A DNA stretch of 64,000 nt from Amycolatopsis sp. EV170708-02-1 (GCF_022479115.1 NZ_CP092497.1:1922001-1986000); one strand, 5' to 3'; counted from the first letter of the stretch, positions 52,192 through 61,150 are shown. Numbers and translations are program-made. Notes: generated from the sequence alone by a model not told the origin.

Positions 52192-53330
52192 GCGTCGAGC
52201 ACGATCAGGTCGTGCGGGCGCTGGTTGACCGATTCGACGCCGTCCTCGGTGACCACGACGATGTCCTCGATGCGGGCGCCCCAGCGGCCGGGCTGGTAGA
52301 TGCCGGGCTCGACGCTGAAGGCCATGCCCGGCTCGAGCGGCAGCGCGTTGCCCTTGATGATGTAGGGCTCCTCGTGCACGTCGAGGCCGATGCCGTGACC
52401 GGTGCGGTGGATGAAGTACTCGCCGTACCCGGCCTCGGCGATGATGTCGCGCGCCGCGGCGTCGATCGACTCGGCGGTGACACCGGGACGGACGGCCTCG
52501 ACGGCGGCCTTCTGGGCACGCTGCAGCACGGCGTACGTCTCGGCGACGTCGGCGTCACGCGGCTCGCCGACCGCGTACGTGCGGGTGGAGTCGGAGTTGT
52601 AGCCCTCGGCGATCGGGCCGCCGATGTCGACCACGACGACGTCGCCGCGCTCGATGACCCGCTCGGAGACGTCGTGGTGCGGGCTGGCGCCGTTGGGGCC
52701 CGAGCCCACGATCACGAAGTCGGCGTGGGTGTGGCCCTCTTCGACGATGGCGGCGGTGATGTCCGCGCCGACCTCGGCCTCGGTGCGGCCGGGGCGCAGC
52801 CATTCGTGCACGCGGGCGTGCACGCGGTCGATCGCCGCTCCCGCGTCGCGCAGCGCCTGGATCTCGGCCGCGTCCTTGCGCATCCGCAGTTCGCGCACGA
52901 TCGGCCCGGCCAGCGTCTGCTCGGCGTCGCCGAGCGCGCCGCGGAAGGCGAGCACGTGCAGGGCCGGGGTGAAGTCGCTGACCGCCACGCGGCCGGGCTT
53001 GCCCAGCCGGTCGGCGACCAGTTCGTAGGCGTTGTCGCCGTCGACCCAGGTGACGATCTCGATGCCGAGTTCGTCGGCGGGGACGTCGGCGTAACCGGGG
53101 GCCTCCAGCTTCGGCAGGACCAGCGCCGGGACGCCGTCGGCCGGGATCACCAACGTGGTCAGCCGCTCGAAGGAGCCCCCGGCCTGGCCGATGAGGTACC
53201 GCAGGTCCGAGCCGGGTGCGATCAGCAGGGCGTCGGTGTCGGCGGCGGCCGCCGCGGCGCGGGCCCGGTCGAGGCGGGCGCGGAGGCTGGCGGCGTCGGG
53301 GGCTGGGTTGTGAAGGGAACGGCGCGACAT
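52188..53330 (-). CDS. Xaa-Pro aminopeptidase/dipeptidase (M24)
   Basis: A 380-residue protein with a creatinase-like N-terminal domain (DALLIAPGSDLRYLIGQ). The pita-bread metal domain follows: Asp in VVVDIGGPIAEGYNSDSTRTY, His in YFIHRTGHGIGLDVHEEPYI, and Glu residues in FSVEPGIYQPG and WGARIEDIVVV. All five dimetal ligands are present. It frees N-terminal residues before proline. First gene of a two-gene unit with the AsnC regulator. Confidence 0.93.
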   Translation of the reverse strand: MSRRSLHNPAPDAASLRARLDRARAAAAAADTDALLIAPGSDLRYLIGQAGGSFERLTTLVIPADGVPALVLPKLEAPGYADVPADELGIEIVTWVDGDNAYELVADRLGKPGRVAVSDFTPALHVLAFRGALGDAEQTLAGPIVRELRMRKDAAEIQALRDAGAAIDRVHARVHEWLRPGRTEAEVGADITAAIVEEGHTHADFVIVGSGPNGASPHHDVSERVIERGDVVVVDIGGPIAEGYNSDSTRTYAVGEPRDADVAETYAVLQRAQKAAVEAVRPGVTAESIDAAARDIIAEAGYGEYFIHRTGHGIGLDVHEEPYIIKGNALPLEPGMAFSVEPGIYQPGRWGARIEDIVVVTEDGVESVNQRPHDLIVLDA

Positions 53331-53340
53331 GATGGCGAGC

Positions 53341-54591
53341 CTAGTCGGTCCGCGCGCCTTGGCTCACCGGCCGGTCACCCCCGATCGGGGCGGGATCGTC
53401 GAGTCCGCGCCAGACCCGGAAGATCGCCGGGAAGGTGCCGGCGATCAGGTACAGACCACCGAACACCGCGAGCGCTCCGACGAGTCCGATCCCGTCCAGC
53501 AGCAACCCGGCCGCCATCGAGCCGAGCGGCATCGCGGCGAGCACCCCGCCCACGAGCAGACTGAGCACGCGGCCTCGGACGGCTTCCGGTACCCGCTCGT
53601 AGACGGCCGGGAGCACGATCGGATTGAGTGCGCCGGCCCCGATCCCGGCGACCACGAGACCGGCGAGCAGGACCGGCGGCGCGGGCTCCAGCGCGAGCAA
53701 GGCGAACCTCGGCGCCCCTTCGATGCCGACCGCGACGAGGATCGCCGTCCGCCGGGAGACCCGGTGGCCCACCCAGCCGTAAATCGCCGAACCGAGCAGC
53801 GCCCCTGCCGCGACCGCGGTGATCATCGCGCCGATGAGCGCGGTGCTGTGCAGGACCTGGTCGCCATAAGCCGGATACAGGACACCGAGCAGCCCGAAGT
53901 CGAGGCTGTTGGTGAGCATCAGCATGCCGACCAGCGCCCGCAGCACCGCGTCGCGTTTGACGTATCCCAGCCCTTCGCGCAACTGCTTGAGGTAGCCGCC
54001 CGACGGCGGCCTCGGCGGACCGGCCGCGACCGGGACGAGCGCGAACACCAGGGCCGCGGACACCAGGAGCACACCGGCGTCGACGAACAGGACCGGGATG
54101 GGCCCGATCAGCGCGATCAGCGCGCCGGCCGCGGGTCCACCCGCCATCCTGCCGGTCCTCATCGCCGCCTCGACGGCACTCGCCGCCCGGCTCACGCGGA
54201 CATCGCCGAGTTCGGCGACTCCGGGAAGCAGCACCTGCTTGGCGGTGTCGGCGGGCCCGCGGGAAACGCCCATCACGAACGACAACGCGATCAGCCCGGG
54301 CAGGCTGAGCCCCGTCGTGCCCATCGCGAGCGGGATCAGGAGCACCGTCACGGTGGTCAGCAGATCCGCGCCGACGCTGGCCCGGCGGGTGCCGACCCGG
54401 TCCACGACCGGCCCGCCCAGCAACGCCGCGACCATCAGGCCCAGCACCTCGGCCGCGGTCACTAGGCCGGTCTTGGTACCGCTGCCGGTGCTCTGCAGGA
54501 CGAACCAGGGAATCGCGAGCAGCGTCATCATCACCCCGGCCGAGGAAATCCCCGAAGCCACGACCAGGGCCCCCAGTGGCACCCGGCTCAT
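53341..54591 (-). CDS. MFS exporter (DHA3/enterobactin-exporter-like)
   Basis: A 416-residue protein of twelve hydrophobic segments. Motif A reads LGGPVVDRVGTRRASVGADL after helix 2. The ATG giving MSRVPLGALVVASGISS overlaps the stop of a 22-codon ORF by ATGA. The second half retains YGWVGHRVSRRTAIL as a weak repeat. Substrate unknown; no biosynthetic gene is adjacent. Confidence 0.88.
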   Translation of the reverse strand: MSRVPLGALVVASGISSAGVMMTLLAIPWFVLQSTGSGTKTGLVTAAEVLGLMVAALLGGPVVDRVGTRRASVGADLLTTVTVLLIPLAMGTTGLSLPGLIALSFVMGVSRGPADTAKQVLLPGVAELGDVRVSRAASAVEAAMRTGRMAGGPAAGALIALIGPIPVLFVDAGVLLVSAALVFALVPVAAGPPRPPSGGYLKQLREGLGYVKRDAVLRALVGMLMLTNSLDFGLLGVLYPAYGDQVLHSTALIGAMITAVAAGALLGSAIYGWVGHRVSRRTAILVAVGIEGAPRFALLALEPAPPVLLAGLVVAGIGAGALNPIVLPAVYERVPEAVRGRVLSLLVGGVLAAMPLGSMAAGLLLDGIGLVGALAVFGGLYLIAGTFPAIFRVWRGLDDPAPIGGDRPVSQGARTD

Positions 54592-54656
54592 GGCGTCTCC
54601 GGACGGCGGTATCGGCTGATCACATCGAGGATCTCGTCGCTCGACGCGGCGCGCAT
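54588..54656 (-). CDS. 22-residue ORF coupled to the MFS exporter, or C-terminus of a frameshifted gene
   Basis: ATG at 54656 after GGAG with 4-base spacing. It encodes 22 residues starting MRAASSDEILDVISRYRR and its TGA overlaps the exporter ATG. Codon third positions are G/C-rich. Alternatively it is the end of a longer gene from ATG 54751 (MGKSEGDLARVDGRVV), which is one base out of frame with it. No family recognised. Confidence 0.35.
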   Translation of the reverse strand: MRAASSDEILDVISRYRRPETP

Positions 54657-54815
54657 CTGGCTCCGTTCCCCGCCCGTTTCGCCAGTCCGGACGACTGCGC
54701 CCGCACGACACGACCGTCGACCCGCGCGAGATCTCCCTCGCTCTTCCCCATGCTCGCCACCCTACGAGCGCGAAGAGCTCGCTGCGATTGGTTCTGAAAA
54801 GCGAGGTTCTGGAGT

Positions 54816-54846
54816 TTGACTTCAACTTAACTGTAGGTTTTACGGT
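54816..54846 (+). promoter_or_regulatory. MerR-type promoter of the FMN reductase gene
   Basis: TTGACT (54816-54821), a 19-base spacer and TACGGT (54841-54846). The spacer holds the loosely symmetric CAACTTAACTGTAGG. A 19-base spacer with a central dyad is the MerR/SoxR layout. Transcription would start at or next to the ATG, giving a leaderless mRNA. Confidence 0.6.
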
Positions 54847-54853
54847 CTGTGCC

Positions 54854-55390
54854 ATGACAACGAACTCGCCTTACCAGCTCGCCGTCGTGATCAGCAGCGT
54901 CCGCGAGGGCCGCTTCGCCCCCGTCGTCGCGAACTGGTTCCTCGACCGCGCCAAACAGCGCGACGACGTCACCCTGTCCGTCATCGACCTGGCCGAAAGT
55001 CCCGGCGATCTCTCCCCCGGCGTCGCCGGCGCGGACGCCGTCGTCGTGATCGTGCCCGAGTACAACCACAGCTACCCCGGCCCGCTCAAGACCGCGCTCG
55101 ACGCCACCGGCCCCGAATGGCACGGCAAACCGGTCGCCTTCGTTTCCTACGGCGGGATCTCGGGCGGCCTGCGCGCGGTCGAGCACCTGCGCCCGGTCTT
55201 CGCCGAGCTCCACGCCGCGACGATCCGCGAGACCGTCAGCTTCCCGTACGCCTGGAACCACTTCGGCCCCGACGGCGAGCACGACGACTTCGAAGGCGCT
55301 TCGCTCGCGGCCACCACGCTGTTGAACCAGCTGAACTGGTGGGCCAACGCCCTCCGCGACGCACGCCGGGTGCGCCCCTACGCGGCCTGA
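54854..55390 (+). CDS. NADPH-dependent FMN reductase
   Basis: A 178-residue flavodoxin-fold protein. The start LAVVISSVREGRFAPVVANWF holds the FMN-phosphate loop; VIVPEYNHSYPGPLKTALD and AFVSYGGISGGLRAVEHLR are the conserved isoalloxazine loops of the YhdA/ArsH-like group. It reduces FMN or quinones with NADPH. The ATG giving MTTNSPYQLAVV lies just after a MerR-type promoter; a longer ATG would overlap that promoter. Likely oxidative or electrophile stress response. Confidence 0.92.
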   Translation: MTTNSPYQLAVVISSVREGRFAPVVANWFLDRAKQRDDVTLSVIDLAESPGDLSPGVAGADAVVVIVPEYNHSYPGPLKTALDATGPEWHGKPVAFVSYGGISGGLRAVEHLRPVFAELHAATIRETVSFPYAWNHFGPDGEHDDFEGASLAATTLLNQLNWWANALRDARRVRPYAA

Positions 55391-55393
55391 CGG

Positions 55394-55436
55394 TGTCCGT
55401 GGAGGACCCGGCTGGGGGTCGGGTCCTTCGCGGACA
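55394..55436. terminator. Hairpin after the FMN reductase gene
   Basis: TGTCCG-GG-GGACCCG against CGGGTCC-TC-CGGACA, mostly paired, starting 4 bases after the stop. Probable terminator. Confidence 0.6.
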
Positions 55437-55465
55437 TCCGGGGCGGAACGTGGCAGGCTGTCCGC

Positions 55466-56410
55466 GTGACCGGACCACTCGCTCTCCTCGATTCCGCGAG
55501 CCTCTACTTCCGCTCGTTCTACGCACTGCCCGACTCGATGACCGCCCCGGACGGGACACCGGTCAACGCCGTACGCGGGTTCACCGACACGATCGCGCGG
55601 ATCCTCGTCGACCGGCGGCCTTCCCGGCTCGTGGCGTGCCTCGACGCGGACTGGCGGCCGAAGTTCCGCACCGATCTGCTGCCCAGCTACAAGGCGCACC
55701 GGGTGGCCGAAGAAATCCCGGAAGGCAGCGACGTCGAAGAGGTACCGGACACGCTGACCCCGCAGGTGCCGATCATCCTCGAACTGCTGGAGGCCTTCGG
55801 GATCGCGACGGCCGAGGCGGCCGGGTACGAGGCCGACGACGTCATCGGCGCCCTCGCGATCCGCGAACAGCGGTCCCCGGTCGAGGTCATCACCGGTGAC
55901 CGGGACCTGTTCCAGCTGGTGCGCCACGAGCCGACGTCCACTGTGGTCATCTACGTCGGCAAGGGCTGGAACAAGGCCGAAGTCCTCGGCCCGGACGAAA
56001 TCGCCGAGAAGTACGGGATCCCGGCGGGGAACGCCGGTCCCGGGTACGCCGACATGGCCGCGTTGCGCGGGGACCCGTCGGACGGGCTGCCCGGCGTCGC
56101 CGGCATCGGCGAGAAGACCGCGGCGAAGCTGATCACCCAGTTCGGTTCGCTGCAGGAGCTGATCGAGGCGTCCAACGCCGGCGACTCACGAGTGCCGCTC
56201 AAGACCCGGCTGCGGCTGACCGACGCCGCGGACTACCTCGCGGTCGCCCCGACCGTCGTCCGGGTCGCGGCCGACGCGCCGGTCGAGCAGTCCCGCCCGG
56301 ACACCGTCCCGTCCGAGCCCGCCGACCCGGACAAGGTCGCGGAACTCGCGGAGCGCTGGAATCTCGGCCGTTCGGTGGAGCGTCTGCTGGCCGCGCTCCC
56401 GAAGTCATGA
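55466..56410 (+). CDS. 5'-3' exonuclease (FEN/Pol I N-terminal type)
   Basis: A 314-residue protein equal to the 5'-nuclease domain of DNA polymerase I without the polymerase. The metal-binding acidic clusters are LLDSASLYFRSF, VACLDADWRPKFRTDLLPSYKAHR, YEADDVIGALA and ITGDRDLFQLV. The helix-hairpin-helix GLPGVAGIGEKTAAKLI binds DNA. Stand-alone copies of this kind are common in actinobacteria. It processes flaps or RNA primers. GTG start; overlaps pirin by ATGA. Confidence 0.92.
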   Translation: MTGPLALLDSASLYFRSFYALPDSMTAPDGTPVNAVRGFTDTIARILVDRRPSRLVACLDADWRPKFRTDLLPSYKAHRVAEEIPEGSDVEEVPDTLTPQVPIILELLEAFGIATAEAAGYEADDVIGALAIREQRSPVEVITGDRDLFQLVRHEPTSTVVIYVGKGWNKAEVLGPDEIAEKYGIPAGNAGPGYADMAALRGDPSDGLPGVAGIGEKTAAKLITQFGSLQELIEASNAGDSRVPLKTRLRLTDAADYLAVAPTVVRVAADAPVEQSRPDTVPSEPADPDKVAELAERWNLGRSVERLLAALPKS

Positions 56411-57375
56411 GCAACACCGAGGCCGACCCGGCCGAGTTGCTGTGCTCCGAACGGCCGGGCGAAGGCATCACCGTGCTGACCCCGCGCGACGTCCCGCTCG
56501 GCGGCCCGCGCGCGATCCGGGTCCGCCGCACGCTTCCGCAACGGCGGCGGTCACTGATCGGCGCGTGGTGTTTCGCCGACCACTACGGCCCACAGGACGT
56601 TTCAGCGTCCGGCGGAATGGACGTCGCACCGCATCCGCACACCGGATTGCAGACCGCGAGCTGGCTGTTCAGCGGCGAGATCGAGCACCGCGACAGCATC
56701 GGCAGCCACGCCATGGTGCGGCCCGGTGAACTCAACCTGATGACCGCCGGGCACGGGTTCGCGCATTCCGAAGTCTCCACATCGGACACCACGACGCTGC
56801 ACGGCGTCCAGCTCTGGATCGCGCTGCCGGACGAACATCGCGACACCGCACGGGATTTCCGGCACTACGCGCCGCCGCTGCTCGACCTGCCCGGCGCCAC
56901 GGCACGGGTCTTCCTCGGCAGCCTCGCCGGGGCCACCTCGCCGGTCCCGGCGTTCACTCCCCTGCTGGGCGCCGAACTCACCGTGGAGCCCGGCGCGACC
57001 TTGGCCCTCGACGTCGATCCCGCCTTCGAACACGGTGTCCTGCAGGACATCGGCTCCGTCACCATCGCCGGAGCCGCGCTGGACACCGGGGAGCTCGCCT
57101 ACCTCGCGCCCGGCGCCGGGCGGTTGGAGCTGGTGAACTCCGGCACCGGACCGGCTCGGGTGCTCCTGCTCGGCGGGACCCCGTTCACCGAGGAACTCGT
57201 CATGTGGTGGAACTTCGTGGGCCGCAGCCACGAGGAGATCGCCGAGTACCGCGAGGCGTGGCAGGCACGGGCGGACCGCTTCGGGCAGGTGGAGGGTTAT
57301 CAGGGCACCACGGCGTGGCTGCCCGCACCCGCGCTGCCTCAGGTGCGGATCAAACCGCGGCGCAATCCGTCGTAG
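56407..57375 (+). CDS. Pirin family protein
   Basis: A 322-residue bicupin. The metal site of the first cupin has HPHTGLQT (two His) and HGFAHSE (His and Glu). RTLPQRRRSLIGAWCFADHYGP is the pirin start segment. The second cupin domain (about 170-290) lacks the ligands, as usual. Some pirins oxidise quercetin; others are regulatory. Coupling to the exonuclease by ATGA is probably accidental. Confidence 0.9.
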   Translation: MSNTEADPAELLCSERPGEGITVLTPRDVPLGGPRAIRVRRTLPQRRRSLIGAWCFADHYGPQDVSASGGMDVAPHPHTGLQTASWLFSGEIEHRDSIGSHAMVRPGELNLMTAGHGFAHSEVSTSDTTTLHGVQLWIALPDEHRDTARDFRHYAPPLLDLPGATARVFLGSLAGATSPVPAFTPLLGAELTVEPGATLALDVDPAFEHGVLQDIGSVTIAGAALDTGELAYLAPGAGRLELVNSGTGPARVLLLGGTPFTEELVMWWNFVGRSHEEIAEYREAWQARADRFGQVEGYQGTTAWLPAPALPQVRIKPRRNPS

Positions 57376-57377
57376 GC

Positions 57378-57423
57378 CTCGTGAGTGGCAAGGGCGGTTC
57401 TAACCGTCCTTGCCACTCACGAG
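57378..57423. repeat. Family B palindrome, copy 4
   Basis: Arms 57378-57399 / 57402-57423 with one mismatch (core CTCGTGAGTGGC and centre GCGGTT-CT-AACCGT). It starts 2 bases after the pirin stop, between convergent genes. Here the centre is CT, the reverse complement orientation of the AG copies. Confidence 0.85.
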
Positions 57424-57432
57424 CGCTCAGGC

Positions 57433-58653
57433 CTAAAAGAACGTCCCGCACCACGGCGAGCGCGCGGTGTGGAACAGGGAGTCGGCACGGGCGACGGCCC
57501 CCGCGTTCAGCACCTCGACCTGGCCGGCCAAGGCCAGATCGCTGAAGAGACCGTGGCCGAGGTACAGCGCCGACAGCGTGGCCACGTCCAGCCTCAGATC
57601 GGCCTCGGCGGTCGTGCGCTCCACACCGTCCGGGCCGACGACGTAACGGCCATTGTTGTCCGGAAGTTGCTTGTCGAGCACTTCGAGCACCACGGGTTCG
57701 GCGGTGCCGTAGGCGCGCGCCCGCAACGCCGCGAGGACGTCGACGAGCCGCAGCCACAGGTCGTCGATGACCTCGGTCGTGTTCACCGCCCGCGGATCGG
57801 TGAGCAGTTCGGCGATCGGCTCGTCCAGCGGGCGGCCCCGCCCGGCGACCGCCGAGACCAGGTCGATCGACAGCAGGAAACGCCACAGCCCGGCCCAGGC
57901 CTGCGGTGTGGCGGCATGGAGTTCACGGATGTCCAGGATCGCCCCGCGCTCCGGCGCCAGCCGGTCGCGCGCATCGATGGACTGGTAGACGACGAAACCG
58001 TCGTCGCCGTCCGGTCCACTGTGGACAGCCACCCGATAGCCGTCGTTCCCGGTGACCACCCGATCGAAGAATCCCGGCCACCATGCCTGCGGACGGGAGA
58101 CGAACCCCGGCCGGGAACCCTCGAAGCGGTGGTACAGGGCCGGAACTCGCTCCACGGCTTCGGCGGGGGTGACGAACCTGACCTCACCGCCCCGGCCAAC
58201 GCCGTCCCGCAGCCGGGCGCGCGGGCGTTCGATGGACACACCTTTGCCGAAGGTCGCCGGGCCGTACCCGAAACGGCCGTAGATGACGGCCTCGGAGGCA
58301 TGCAACGCGGCCAGCGGGACACCCCGCGCCGCGAAGTCCTCCAGCTGTGCGGCCATCATCGCGGTGAGGATGCCGCGGCGTGTCCAGTCGGCACGGACGC
58401 CGACGCCGTCGACGGCCCCTGTGACGAGCTTCTGTCCACCCGGGACGGTCAGCTCGACGTCGAAGGAACTGGCGATCCCCACCGGGGCGCCGTGCTCGTC
58501 GAACGCGGCGAATTTCCCCGCGGCGGACCAGGACGGAGCCATCTTCGCCCAGACCTCGTCCGTGGCGGGCTTGCCGTGCAACGACTCCGACAGGACATCG
58601 AGGCAGGCTCGCTGTTCGCCTTCGGCCACGGCACGCACCAGGAATTCGCTCAT
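57433..58653 (-). CDS. Eis-family GNAT N-acetyltransferase, copy A
   Basis: A 406-residue protein with the three-part Eis layout. The N-terminal GNAT domain has the acetyl-CoA loop VGVRADWTRRGILTAMM (near 90-106) and DFAARGVPLAALHASE. A second degenerate GNAT domain and a sterol-carrier-like C-terminal domain follow. The final PWCGTFF gives the conserved C-terminal carboxylate. Eis enzymes acetylate amines on aminoglycosides and proteins. The ATG giving MSEFLVRAVAEGEQ is preferred. Last gene of the duplicated Eis/DUF4333 array. Confidence 0.92.
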   Translation of the reverse strand: MSEFLVRAVAEGEQRACLDVLSESLHGKPATDEVWAKMAPSWSAAGKFAAFDEHGAPVGIASSFDVELTVPGGQKLVTGAVDGVGVRADWTRRGILTAMMAAQLEDFAARGVPLAALHASEAVIYGRFGYGPATFGKGVSIERPRARLRDGVGRGGEVRFVTPAEAVERVPALYHRFEGSRPGFVSRPQAWWPGFFDRVVTGNDGYRVAVHSGPDGDDGFVVYQSIDARDRLAPERGAILDIRELHAATPQAWAGLWRFLLSIDLVSAVAGRGRPLDEPIAELLTDPRAVNTTEVIDDLWLRLVDVLAALRARAYGTAEPVVLEVLDKQLPDNNGRYVVGPDGVERTTAEADLRLDVATLSALYLGHGLFSDLALAGQVEVLNAGAVARADSLFHTARSPWCGTFF

Positions 58654-58696
58654 ACCGTGGATCCTGCCGTCCGATCCGGGGAGCCCCAACCGGTTT

Positions 58697-59095
58697 TCAG
58701 CTGGGCGCGCCGACTTCATAGCGGCCGTCTTCACCGGTGACGGTGATCGTGACGGTCTTGCCCTCCCCGCCGACCTGCACGGTGCAGGTGAACGTGCTGC
58801 CGTCCACGACCTTCTGGTTCGCCGGGCACAGCACGTCGCCGACTTCTCTCACCTGATAGGTCTCGGTGAGGATCTTCCGCACGTCCGCCTGCATCGTCCT
58901 CGGGTCGAAGACCCTGCCGGGAGCGTTGGAGGACGAACCGCCGGAGGTCGCGGGCGCGCTCGACGAAGCTCTCGACGTCGGCGGGACCGTGACGGTCTTC
59001 GTCGCCGGCGCGGGCGCCGGGGTGTCCGAACACGCCACCAGCACCGCGAAAGCCGCACCACACAGACCGACCGTCGCGACGGCTCGCCTGCTCAA
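58697..59095 (-). CDS. DUF4333 lipoprotein, copy A
   Basis: A 132-residue lipoprotein. The signal ends at lipobox VLVACSD (Cys near 22). A Thr/Ser/Pro/Ala linker leads to the DUF4333 domain (about 65-130): VRKILTETYQVREVGDVLCPANQKVVDGSTFTC. Its two Cys (VLCP and FTCTV) probably form a disulfide. Start is TTG after GGAGAAGC. The function is unknown. It lies between the two Eis-type genes on the same strand. Confidence 0.82.
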   Translation of the reverse strand: MSRRAVATVGLCGAAFAVLVACSDTPAPAPATKTVTVPPTSRASSSAPATSGGSSSNAPGRVFDPRTMQADVRKILTETYQVREVGDVLCPANQKVVDGSTFTCTVQVGGEGKTVTITVTGEDGRYEVGAPS

Positions 59096-59129
59096 GCTTC
59101 TCCACCCCCACCGGTGTGATCATCCAACG

Positions 59130-60329
59130 TCAGAAGAAGGTACCGCACCAGGGGTTCACCCGCGTGGCGAACAGCTGGTCCGCTCGTTCCAAGGCGGTCT
59201 CACCGGTAGCGCGGATACGTCCGGCGAACGCGAGATCCGAGGGACGCCAGCCGCCGAGATACACCATCGACAGGGTGTCGGCGTGCAGTTCGAGATCCGC
59301 CGGCTCGATGGTGCGGATGGCACCGTCCTCGGACAGGCGGTAGCGGCCGGAGTTGTGCTCCAGGAAGGGATCGGTGACTTCGATGACGACCGGCTCGCCC
59401 TGGTAGGTGCGGGCGCCGAGCATCGTCTCGACGTCGACGAGCCGGAACCAGCCTTCGTCCTGGACCTTCGTCACCGCCGCGTCGCGTGGGTCGGTGAACA
59501 GCAGCTCGACCGGTTCGTCGAGTGGCCGTTTCTCGGCGGTGATGCTGTCGACCAGGTCCACGGACAGCAGGTAGCGCCACACCCCGGCGAACGCGTCGGG
59601 ATTCGCATAGTGGAACGAATGGATTTTCAGCTGCGCCGGAGCGCCGAAATGGGCCCTCTCGACGGTGTAGGTGACGAAGCCGTCGTTGCCGTCCGGGCCT
59701 TGGTGCACGGCGGTCGTGACCGGCGTTGTCGCGCGCCGCACTTCGCGTTCGTAGCCCGGCCACAGATTCGGGCTCCGCGCGATCATGCCGGGCCGGGTGC
59801 GCGGGAGCGCGTCGAACAGCGACGGCCACCGCTCGATGGTGCTTTCCAGATCGAGCACCGAAATCTCGCCGCCGGCCGGTGCCTCGGGACGGAACCGGGC
59901 GCGGCGCCGGTCGACCTCGATCGACTTGGCCCGCACGGCGTTGCCGTATCCGAACCTGCCGTAGATGGCGCCCTCGGAGGCGTGCAGCATCGCCGCGGGA
60001 ACCCCACGGGCGGCGAAATCCTCGAACTGGGCGCGCATCAACGCGGTCAGCACGCCCCGCCGGATGCGATCGGCACGGACACCGACCAGGCTGACCGCGG
60101 CGAGCGGCGTGGTACCGCCACCGGGCACGGTCACTTCCGAATCGAAGGATCGGACGGTGCCGATCAGCTCCGGGTCGAACGCGCCGAAACCGCGATCCGG
60201 CTGCATCGAGGTGGCGATGGCCGACCATTCCTCGTCGGTCATCTCCTTGACGTGCAAGGCTCGCCTGAACAGATCGGTCGCGGCCCGCTCCTCGTCGGAC
60301 CGCAGCAGCCGCACTGAAAAGTCGCTCAT
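59130..60329 (-). CDS. Eis-family GNAT N-acetyltransferase, copy B
   Basis: A 399-residue paralogue of copy A. Its acetyl-CoA loop is VGVRADRIRRGVLTALM; DFAARGVPAAMLHASEGAIYGRFGYGNAV matches copy A nearly word for word, and both end PWCGTFF. Middle regions differ more, suggesting different substrates. It starts 41 bases after the DUF4333 copy B stop and is followed at 34 bases by DUF4333 copy A. Confidence 0.92.
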   Translation of the reverse strand: MSDFSVRLLRSDEERAATDLFRRALHVKEMTDEEWSAIATSMQPDRGFGAFDPELIGTVRSFDSEVTVPGGGTTPLAAVSLVGVRADRIRRGVLTALMRAQFEDFAARGVPAAMLHASEGAIYGRFGYGNAVRAKSIEVDRRRARFRPEAPAGGEISVLDLESTIERWPSLFDALPRTRPGMIARSPNLWPGYEREVRRATTPVTTAVHQGPDGNDGFVTYTVERAHFGAPAQLKIHSFHYANPDAFAGVWRYLLSVDLVDSITAEKRPLDEPVELLFTDPRDAAVTKVQDEGWFRLVDVETMLGARTYQGEPVVIEVTDPFLEHNSGRYRLSEDGAIRTIEPADLELHADTLSMVYLGGWRPSDLAFAGRIRATGETALERADQLFATRVNPWCGTFF

Positions 60330-60370
60330 GACACGATCATGCAGGATCGACCGTGCCCGGCGCCCGCCCT

Positions 60371-61150
60371 TTACTTGGTGGTGGCGGGCGGGGAGACCTC
60401 GTAGTTGCCGGTATCACCCTTCACGGTGATCGGCACCTCCTGCGGCTTGCCCTCGATCGTGGCGGTGCAGGTGAACTTCACCCCGTCCTTGACCTCCTGG
60501 CCGGAGGGGCAGGTGACCGCGCTGATCTCCTTGATCCCGTAGGTCTCGGTGAGCAGCTTCTGCACGTCGGTCTGCATCTGGGTGTTGTTGAAGACCTGGG
60601 TGTTGAACCAGCCCGGCGTGACGAACCCGAGGACGCCGACCGCGGCGATGATCACCACGAGCGCGCCGATCCCGATGAACAGGCCCTTCTTGGACTTCGG
60701 TTTGTCCTGCGCCTCGCCCTGGGTGCCCGGGAACTGGCTCTGGCCGTAGTCGTACTGGCCGGGCTGCTGCTGCCCGTACTGGGGCTGCTGCTGCGGGCCG
60801 CTCTGCGGGTAACCCGGCTGCTGCTGGGGCCCGCTCTGCGGATACCCCGGCTGCTGACCGTACTGCGGCTGCTGGCCCCACTGCTGAGGCTGCTGTTGCT
60901 GCGTCTGGGAAGGATCCTGCTGCGGATACCCGGGCTGCTGCTGAGACGGGTCGTACGGCGCGGGCTGCTGACCCCACTGAGGCTGTTGCTGCTGGGTCTG
61001 CGACGGGTCGTACTGCGGCTGCTGGCCCCATTGCGGCTGCTGCTGCGGGCCGCTCGGCGGTTGAGCGCCGCCCGGCTGTTGGCCGTAGCCCGGCTGCTGC
61101 CCCCACTGGGGCTGCTGCTGCGGGTCGTTGCCGCCATACGGCGTGCTCAT
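60371..61150 (-). CDS. DUF4333 membrane protein with Gln/Pro-rich N-terminus, copy B
   Basis: A 259-residue protein. Residues 1-150 are low-complexity repeats of QQPQWGQQP and GYPQSGPQQQP type, predicted disordered and cytoplasmic. One helix (GLFIGIGALVVIIAAVGVLGFV, near 165-187) follows, then an outer DUF4333 domain: VQKLLTETYGIKEISAVTCPSGQEVKDGVKFTC, with the same two Cys as copy A. The domain is fused to an anchor here instead of a lipid. First gene of the array. Confidence 0.85.
   Translation of the reverse strand: MSTPYGGNDPQQQPQWGQQPGYGQQPGGAQPPSGPQQQPQWGQQPQYDPSQTQQQQPQWGQQPAPYDPSQQQPGYPQQDPSQTQQQQPQQWGQQPQYGQQPGYPQSGPQQQPGYPQSGPQQQPQYGQQQPGQYDYGQSQFPGTQGEAQDKPKSKKGLFIGIGALVVIIAAVGVLGFVTPGWFNTQVFNNTQMQTDVQKLLTETYGIKEISAVTCPSGQEVKDGVKFTCTATIEGKPQEVPITVKGDTGNYEVSPPATTK

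Noticed and set aside
60700..61120. Gln/Pro repeat in the DUF4333 protein considered as a DNA tandem repeat or CRISPR-like array
   Set aside because: Repeats are irregular, in frame and coding, with no spacers.
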